Source: Bactrocera neohumeralis (Eukaryota; Arthropoda; Insecta; Diptera; Tephritidae). Taken from it: DNA of 64,000 bases. The stretch's first letter is position 1. The number at the start of each line of letters is the position of its first letter. Positions 57,425-64,000 of this stretch are shown here, one piece after another. A model generated the notes under the pieces. The model did no database searches. It was not told the origin of the DNA and saw only the letters and a program-made list of their open reading frames with translations. The position numbers and the translations under genes were made by a program. The stretch lies in the NCBI RefSeq assembly GCF_024586455.1, contig NC_065919.1, positions 25,768,839 to 25,832,838 on the forward strand, written 5' to 3'.

Positions 57425-57599
57425 TCAGTTTGCATCACTCAGCTAAGTTGTGCAAACGTATTTAAATCAATAAATGGCTAATAGCTAGAAAAAATCACAA
57501 AAACAAAACAAAAACTAAATTATAAAGCAGCAACAACGTAGAAAAACAACAACAAAGAATCAAACGCCAAGCACGAAGTGAAGGAGCCAAGCGATTGCG
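57425..57599 (+). other. Candidate 5' untranslated exon with splice donor
   Basis: TTCAGTTTG at 57424-57432 fits the fly initiator (TCAGTY). About 175 bp later, GATTGCG|GTAAGTTCAG (57593-57609) is a near-consensus splice donor. The sequence between is A/C-rich with CAACAACAACAA and no long frame, typical of fly 5' leaders. No coding exon follows in the window that I can link to it, and I see no strong downstream promoter element. Inferred, not proven. Confidence 0.35.
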
Positions 57600-58514
57600 G
57601 TAAGTTCAGCGCACAGCTAGAACAATATAGCGAGAAATAAACAACAACAACACCAACTACAAATGTGCAACGAAAACCTGGCTAAGCCGTTGGCCAAATT
57701 CATACCTTTACACACACACAAACATAGACAAACATGCATCTTAGTGGCAGCGCAAGAGCAATTTGCAACAAAAAATACGCAACGAAAATGTTGACTTAAA
57801 AATTTTCTCACGTAACAGGCGAACGATGCGACACTAATAACACATTTGCAACAGCAACTGCAACAACAACAACAATAGTCTCGGTGGCAATAGTGATCGT
57901 TAAAGTAGTGCAACAAAATGGGCAAAGAACGAGCAGCAAAAACTTGGTCACCACAACAACAAACATAATTAAGACAAAACCAAGGCACCGGTGGAAAAAA
58001 CAAACTACAATAACAACAATTTCAATGCCCAAAGTAAATAAAAATATGCATACAAAAAGCCAATGCTTTCAAAATACCAAACCAAACCGAACCAATTGAG
58101 CGTACAAGTGGTTTAGGTAACATGAAATAGCAACAACAACAACGAACACTTATTACAATCATGCAATAGACAACCAAGAGCGGCACAAGTCGGTGAAGCG
58201 TGGCCCAAATCGCGCAGCTTACCAGTGTTTTAGCTTAGCAAAAACTTCAATTGCCAATTCTTGCTGCTGTTGTTGGTGTTCATACTATGCAACAACAACA
58301 GGCATGGTATGGCGTTAAGCCAAAGCAACATGCGCAACAGGGTTTTAGCTTCCATTCCAGCGTAACGCAATATTCTACGGCCAAATATTTGGTTTGCAGT
58401 GCCAACAACAACAGCAGTTATTTGCGAGTATTTACCACAACAACAAAGCGCAGCAACAGCAAACACAATACTTGTATTTTGCAAATTGCATACCCCGCAA
58501 GAAATTCCATGACA
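57600..58514 (+). other. CAA-rich transcript-like DNA
   Basis: Repeated CAACAACAACAA tracts at 57640, 57865, 57955 and 58132, and CAACAACAGCAG-type tracts near 58400. The minus-strand frames here (up to 128 codons) are Cys/Val-rich translations of TTGTTG and are not genes. A plus-strand frame (58251-58571) runs into the neighbouring repeat, so it is unlikely as it stands. Confidence 0.4.
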
Positions 58515-59402
58515 TTTTTATACTCTCGCAACAAAGTTGCTAAGGAGAGTATTATAGTTTTGTTCACATAACGGTTGTTTGTAAGTCCTAAAACTAAAAG
58601 AGTCAGATATAGGGTTATATATACCAAAGTGATCAGGGTGACGAGTAGAGTTGAAATCCGGATGTCTGTCTGTCCGTCCGTCCGTCCGTCCGTCCGTCCG
58701 TGCAAGCTGTAACTGGAGTAAAAATTGAGATATCATGATGAAACTTGGTACACGTATTTCTTGGCTCCATAAGAAGGTTAAGTTCGAAGATGGGCAAAAT
58801 CGGCATACTGCCATGCCCACAAAATGGCGAAAACCGAAAACCTATAAAGTGTCATAACTAAGCCATAAATAAAGATATTAAAGTGAAATTTGCAGAAAGG
58901 ATCGCATTAGGTAGCTGCATATTTGGACGTAATTTTTTTGGAAAAGTGGGTGTGGCCCCGCCCCCTACTAAGTTTTTTGTACATATCTCGGAAACTACTA
59001 AAGCTATGTCAACCAAACTCTATAGTCGTTTCCTTCAGGCATTTCCTTATACAGTTCAAAAATGGAAGAAATCGGATAATAACCACGCCACCTCCCATAC
59101 AAAGGTTATGTTGAAAATCACTAAAAGTGCGTTAACCGACTAACAAAAAACGTCAGAAACACTAAATTTTACGGAAGAAATGGCAGAAGGAAGCTGCACC
59201 CAGGCTTTTTTTTTAAATTGAATATGGGCGTGGCGTCGCCCACTTATGGACCAAAAACCATATCTCAGGAACTACTAATCTAATTAATTTTACAGCAAAA
59301 TAAAAAAATATGTAAATGACGGATAATGAAATCTCGATTCTCACTTTATCATGCGAGAGTATAAAATGTTCGGTGACACCCGAACTTAGCCCTTCCTTAC
59401 TT
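58515..59402 (-). repeat. Dispersed 1-kb repeat, copy 3 (inverted)
   Basis: Reverse orientation: starts TTTTTATACTCTCGCAACAA and ends CCGAACTTAGCCCTTCCTTA then CTT. The microsatellite reads GTCCGTCCGTCCGTCCGTCC. It is shorter (888 bp) because the region after the head is deleted. Sequence is otherwise close to copy 2 (GGTGACACC in the head of both). Confidence 0.9.
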
Positions 59403-61562
59403 GTTGGTTTGGTATTTATGATTGACGATTAAAAATATTGAATCAATACATCTTAAAGCGAAACAAACGGCTGAAATGTTTGCTTATTTTTTCTAGACAA
59501 TTGAGAAAATTTGTTAACATACTTTTCGGAGCAAAGAATCGATTTCCTGTGCAGTGCACTGTTGCACAGCTTAAGGAAACTAGTAGTTTCACCATGGAAA
59601 TGGTTGAGTCGATCCATCGATCCATCGATTCATAAGAGATATTGATATCCTCTGCTATCTTTCTGATGTCAACACGACGAGTTTAACCTTTTCAGGGCAC
59701 ATAACTCATTGTAAAAAAGTTAATTTTCAAATCCTTTAAGCCGCTTGTGTATTTGCACCTTTTAAATTGTACTCTTTGCTGAACATTTTAGTCTTCCAAA
59801 GCTGACATAGCGGCATTGCAAAATAATGTCGTCCAAATGACCATTCCCTCCTTCGTTCAGTGCTACTATATACATACATACATACATATTTACATTGTAT
59901 GTGTATCTGGGGTATATATCTATGGCATAGATTCTATGCACATATTTGTTGTTGTTTGTAGACGGCGGCATCCATGCGCCAAATGGCAGTTGTGAGAAGC
60001 ATTTACAAACACACATACATACATAAATATTTATTGTTTACATAATGGAACGTATGAAGGCTCAAATGGCCCAGATGACGTACATATATATATACAAACT
60101 ATATAATATATATACGATACATGTATATACATGTATGTGTGCCAAGGTACTCGTATGGGCAGCAACACTTGCTGCACCAACAACAGCAACGGCAACGGCA
60201 ACGGCAACAGCAGCTGCATGCCAAATAACTTAATGGCGTCTAATGGTGATTGTTTTTCTTGTTGCAATACATTGTTTACTATTTACGCCTCATTGTTCCA
60301 TTTGTCGTTGTTGTTATTGTTCTTTTTTGGCACTAGCGGCTTTTCTATTGGCAAATGTGTGGCGAGCGCCAATCGAATCAAGTAACCGTGATATGTACAT
60401 GCGTTTGGGTGTGTGTGTCTGCCTTCTGCTGCATTCGCTGGTGGGTTGGTGACTGTACGGCGGTCGAACGGTCGATCGGTCGATCGTTTTGGTCGCTTCG
60501 TTAACTCTTTGGTATGCAATTCATTTACTCAAACCCGCGGCTGTGGCAATTTTTCGCTCGAACCTTTTAGGCATACTTAACCAAATGCATGCAAATATGT
60601 ATGTATATGTATAGCTATGTACATATATAATCGTCATTGTTGTTGTACATATCAATTGCTCTGTTTACTGTTGTTTCGCATTGGTAATTTAATGCCAAAG
60701 TTTCGCTGCACTTTATTGCATATCAAATCACTGATGTTGTTGTAATTGTTGTTGTTGTTGAAAGTACTTGCTTACGTTTGTGCCTAAGTGTTTTTCCTAG
60801 TCATAGCGAAAATTCTGGATATTTCTTAATATGATATACTCACATAGCATACATGCATACATACATACATACATACATACATTTATATAGGTATATATGT
60901 GCATAAAATTGCATATAGTGTTGCTAAAAATTGTTGCTGCAATAATAATTCTAGCCTTTGGCTGCTCACAAGCTCTTCACACTTCCAAACTAATAGACCT
61001 GAGTGTGTATGTGTGTACGCTTGCAAGTGTTTGCTCGCGCTTAGAAATTTGACTTTTGACTTAACGCGCGCTACCCGTGTTGTTGTGAAAATTTAGTAAG
61101 GCCAAGCGCTTGGCCGAATTCAATCTGCAGCGTCCAACTTCTTTGGCTTACAAGCGGCTCTTTTGTTTCTCAGGCTTTTGTTGACCGCGCCACTGATTAT
61201 CGACCGGCCAAGAATTGAATGAATGAACGCTCGGTCAGCAGCAGCAGCGTGTAGGCAACTTGAATGGCATACATACATATACATATACATACATGCATTC
61301 TTTTTTTATTTTTCATTTTAATCGCTGCGATCAGTGTGTGAATTATTTTTCAGCTTGCATTTTTACTTCATTATTAATTTAAGATTTTATTGCTTTTTCT
61401 CGTTGCTAGCTAACGATCTCCAACAGGGTCGTAACGAGCCAATCGAGAAATTTCACTTTGAAGCTTTGGATTATAATTGAATATTTCTATTAATTTTTAA
61501 TTGCATATCTTCACATGTTAATTCTTAAGAAAAGAGCATTAAAATATAATAAAAATAAATAA
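59403..61562. other. Unassigned DNA with simple repeats
   Basis: GGCAACGGCAACGGCAACAG at 60190-60209, (CATA)n at 60849-60881 and GTTGTTGTTGTTG near 60748. A frame starting at an ATG at 60131 contains a SNGNGNGN run encoded by the hexamer repeat and a following hydrophobic stretch; I do not consider it reliable. CGGTCGATCGGTCGATCG near 60468 is a short palindromic repeat. Confidence 0.4.
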
Positions 61563-61564
61563 CA

Positions 61565-62106
61565 ATAGGTTGTCAAAAAAGTCTTGCGGTATTTTCGCTA
61601 GTTGGCGCTGAAAGCGGGTAGTTCTAGTTTTATTCGCCGCATCGGGTCATGCTATACCTTTTTGGAAAGCCCATTTCACGCGCTAAAACGTGTTTGATTG
61701 ATTGTCGCTTCTTTTAAGTCGTTCGTGAGTTATAGCGTCGCAAACATGGAGAAAAATAATGATAAAAAAGTCATATTTTACAGTACTACTACGATAAAGG
61801 CAAAAATGCATCTCAAGCCGCCAATAAAATTTGTGCAGTTTTAGGACCCGATACAGTTTCCATTTCCACCGCACAACGATGGTTTCAACGTTTTCGTTCT
61901 GGTGTAGAGGTGGTCGAAGATGCGCCACGCTCCGGAAGGCCTGTCGTCGAAAATTGCGATAAAATCGATGAATTGGTCGAAAGAGACCGGCATAGTAGCA
62001 GCCGTAGTATCGGTCAAGAGCTGGGCATGAGTCATCAAAAATTCATTTCAATTTCAATAAAAAAAAAATTCAATAAAAATACCGCAAGACATTTTTGACA
62101 ACCCAT
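61565..62106 (+). mobile_element. Mariner reduced to HTH domain and ends
   Basis: The left end TAGGTTGTCAAAAAAGTCTT then GCGGTATTTT, and the right end ACCGCAAGACATTTTTGACA then ACCCA, are inverted with two mismatches over about 27 bp. Total length is about 540 bp. TA target duplications are not clean on both sides, so the exact ends may shift by a base or two. Confidence 0.9.
61746..62097 (+). pseudogene. Mariner transposase N-terminal DNA-binding region
   Basis: The ATG at 61746 starts MEKNNDKKVIFY. After a one-base frameshift the sequence reads YYDKGKNASQAANKICAVLG, PDTVSISTAQRWFQRFRSG (first helix-turn-helix), then VVEDAPRSGRPVVENCDKID (GRP linker) and SSRSIGQELGMSHQ (second helix-turn-helix). 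At about 62039 it jumps into the right terminal region, ending NTARHF and a TGA at 62095. The whole catalytic domain is gone. Confidence 0.85.
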
Positions 62107-62634
62107 TAGTTGTATACTTCTATGTGTATGCTGCACTTTTGCTGCTGATATCTTTATTATAAATTTCTATGTTTTTATATATTCTTGAAATAAAAATTAT
62201 GCTATTTTTTCTGTAACCACATCCGCAATGAAAAGAAGATGACAATAATGTAAAAACTTCTAAGCGTTAAGAGATTTTCCATTTTTTATTGTCAGTTGCC
62301 TAATTTTTGTAATACCAAAAATCTTAATTAAAAATAATTTTTAAATTTTTAATTCCAAGTACTGGACTAAAGAATTAAAGAAAACAACTTTTTGTTTCAA
62401 AAATTTAATGAAAAAATTAATTTTCATTTTTAACCCCAAATACCGGTATTTCTGATGGAAAACGTTTTAATTTTCTTATTTTCAGACCTGAAAGATTGCC
62501 ACTGAGTTCGCCTTCCAAAGTCTAAAACACTAGTGTTTTGCGAGACACTTTCAAAAATAATTTTTTGCTGGAACTTCACAACAAAAATGTAAGTACATAT
62601 GTAGAATTGTTTTAACTCACAAATAATATTATAT
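62107..62634. other. Unassigned AT-rich DNA
   Basis: Nothing recognised. Confidence 0.5.
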
Positions 62635-62673
62635 ATCGTCACCTGAAATGCAAAATAACGTATCATCAAAAAA
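62635..62673 (+). repeat. Solo end of the 7.1-kb inverted-repeat element
   Basis: ATCGTCACCTGAAATGCAAA and ATAACGTATCATCAAAAA match 7111-7147 at all but two positions. No minisatellite or opposite end follows within 300 bp, so this is a solo or truncated copy. Confidence 0.75.
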
Positions 62674-62939
62674 TCGAAATTGAGTGTCTTATTGATTACG
62701 ATTCACTACTTCAAATTATATATACATAATATTACATATGTATAGGTTTGTTTCGTCGAAAAAAGACCTTTTTTCATGAATTTTTTTTAGAAAAAATTAT
62801 TGCTGTAGGTTTATTTTACTTATTATTATATGAAAGCACAACATTCGAAGGATACTTAAAAAAAGTTTTATCGAAAAATAGCGAGGAATAACGGATTTAT
62901 CGTCGATCTCTGCAGGCACCTCGAAAAGAAGTTTTTGTG

Positions 62940-64000
62940 CGGTGACCAGCACAACCCGTTATTCAACCTGCTGTAACTTCGTTAGTTTTTCTCCGACTAA
63001 TACTGACCGAGTTGGAGTGTTTTCATCCATTTGGACGTCAAGACCTAGCCATCGTAGCCGCTGTCACTTCATTCTCTGAACTATGTATGTCAATGAGGTC
63101 GTGTAACTCGTACATCTCATAGTTTCATCGAATGCGATATTCGCAGTTGCCAATGCGCAAATAACCATAAACCTTTCGCAGAACCTTTCTCTCAAAAAGT
63201 CGTATCGCCGACTCATCAGATGTTGTCGACGTCCATACTTTTGCAACGTAGAACCGGACGGGAATAATGAGTGATTTATAGAGTTTGGTTTTTGTTCGCC
63301 GAGAGAGTATTTTATTTATTGGCAATAGTTATACTTCGTTGGATTTCGAGGCTTCGACCTTCTATGTTAATACTGGTTCCAAGAGAGACGAAATTATCTA
63401 CGACATCGAAGTTATGAATGTCAACAACGCCGTAGGAGTCTATTGTTTAACGACAGAAGATATTTCGTCGTTCCCTCGTTCACTGCCAGACCCAATTGCT
63501 TCATTTCCTTATCCAGTCTGGAGAAAGCAAAACTAACTAAGCAATGACAACAATATCATCGGCGGCCAGCAGCTGTACACTCTTATAGAAGATTGTACCT
63601 TCTCTGTTCACATCTGCAGCTCGAATTATTTTCTCCAGGAGTAGATTAAAGAAGTTGAACGATGTTGCCTTGTCTGAAGCATCGTTTGGTATCGAACAGC
63701 TGGAAGAGATGCTTCCCGTTGCTGACGGAGCTTTTTTTGACTCAACGTCTGTTTACACAGCCGTATTAGGGGATACCAAATTCAGACATAGCGGCATAAA
63801 GGCAGCTTCTTTTTGTGCTGTCAAAAGCAGTTTTGAAATCAACGAACAGATGGTGTGTTTCGATCCTTTTTCCATGGGTCTTTTCCCAAGATTTGACGCA
63901 TGGTGAATATCTGGTCAGTCGTTGATTTTTCAGGCGTAAAGGCACACTGATAAGGTCCAACCAGTTTGTTGACGGTGGGCTTTAATCTTTCACACAGTAT
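62940..64000 (-). pseudogene. RTE-like LINE relic running off the window
   Basis: Minus strand from 64000: LCERLKPTVNKLVGPYQCAF, TTDQIFTMRQ, then KRIETHHLFVDFKTAFDSTK (motif A intact, near 63855), LYAAMSEFGIP, then decayed sequence with GTIFYKSVQLL and ADDIV near 63590 (motif C with its Tyr/Ala context lost), LSRRTKTKLYKSLIIPVRFY (63300-63245), WTSTTSDESAIRLFERKVLR and KVYGYLRIGNCEYRIR (to 63125), fading out near 62985. Multiple frameshifts and a deletion between motifs A and C. The 5' part lies beyond the window. Confidence 0.85.

Noticed and set aside
57617..58003. 128-codon minus-strand open stretch
   Set aside because: It is the antisense of CAACAACAACAA tracts, giving a Cys/Val-rich peptide; composition alone explains the open frame.
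60468..60486. CGGTCGATCGGTCGATCG palindrome as a regulatory site
   Set aside because: A short self-complementary repeat, but isolated and of a kind expected by slippage; no second instance nearby.
1..64000. CRISPR arrays, operons, bacterial genes, tRNA or rRNA genes
   Set aside because: The only regular repeats are fly-type minisatellites and microsatellites without spacer structure. No tRNA cloverleaf boxes or rRNA cores were recognised, though a covariance-model scan would be needed to exclude degenerate tRNAs.

Overview
The window is AT-rich, gene-poor eukaryotic DNA, almost certainly from a cyclorrhaphan fly and most likely a true fruit fly (Tephritidae). The evidence is the density of mariner/Tc1 relics, the ATGTATGTA/CATACATA microsatellites, the CAA-rich transcript-like stretches, and dispersed repeats beginning GTAAGGAAGGGCTAAGTTCG. 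I recall those repeats from tephritid genomes but could not check this here. I see no complete cellular protein-coding gene, no tRNA or rRNA, and no CRISPR. The window reads as intergenic or long-intron sequence filled by successive transposon insertions.

Layout. 1-3.27 kb: AT-rich, unassigned, one small tandem duplication. 3.28-5.55 kb: a broken mariner-superfamily element (DUF4817-type transposase) split by a 1.2-kb dispersed repeat. 5.5-9.7 kb: mostly unassigned, with an inverted-repeat element carrying a 22-bp minisatellite (7.1-7.4 kb) and a 116-bp minisatellite (8.9-9.66 kb). 11.7-16.6 kb: a second DUF4817-type relic, a 170-bp repeat pair, and two mariner deletion derivatives with clear terminal repeats. 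17.6-20.4 kb: a candidate membrane exon, a LINE fragment interrupted by a TTAA-flanked MITE, and a tandemly duplicated exon-like cassette. 21.1-23.9 kb: RNase H and reverse transcriptase relics of two LINE types. 25.9-28.4 kb: a third DUF4817-type relic, an irritans-like mariner scrap, a MITE and a chimeric transposase scrap. 29.4-32.9 kb: dispersed repeats. 34.4-36.3 kb: a Tc1-like element nested in another mariner-superfamily element; a truncated second Tc1 copy lies at 37.5-38.0 kb. 38.3-45.4 kb: MITEs, a mariner and a second copy of the 1-kb repeat. 49.9-51.2 kb: a Helitron-type (probably Helentron) relic that keeps an N-terminal domain and an endonuclease-like domain but has lost Rep/helicase. 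51.7-54.1 kb: a mariner and an RTE-like LINE. 56.1-57.0 kb: a fifth DUF4817-type relic. 57.4-58.5 kb: a possible 5' untranslated exon with a consensus splice donor, in CAA-rich DNA. 58.5-59.4 kb: third copy of the 1-kb repeat, inverted. 61.6-62.1 kb: a mariner reduced to its DNA-binding domain. 62.9-64.0 kb: an RTE-like LINE running off the end.

Nothing here works together as an operon or pathway. What the window offers is insertion order (nesting at 3.8, 18.3 and 34.95 kb), recurrent internal deletion of transposases, and several repeat families recognisable from copies inside the window. The items most worth following are the duplicated exon cassette (20.0-20.4 kb), the Helitron/endonuclease relic, the TTAA MITE families, and the inverted-repeat/minisatellite element with a solo end 55 kb away.
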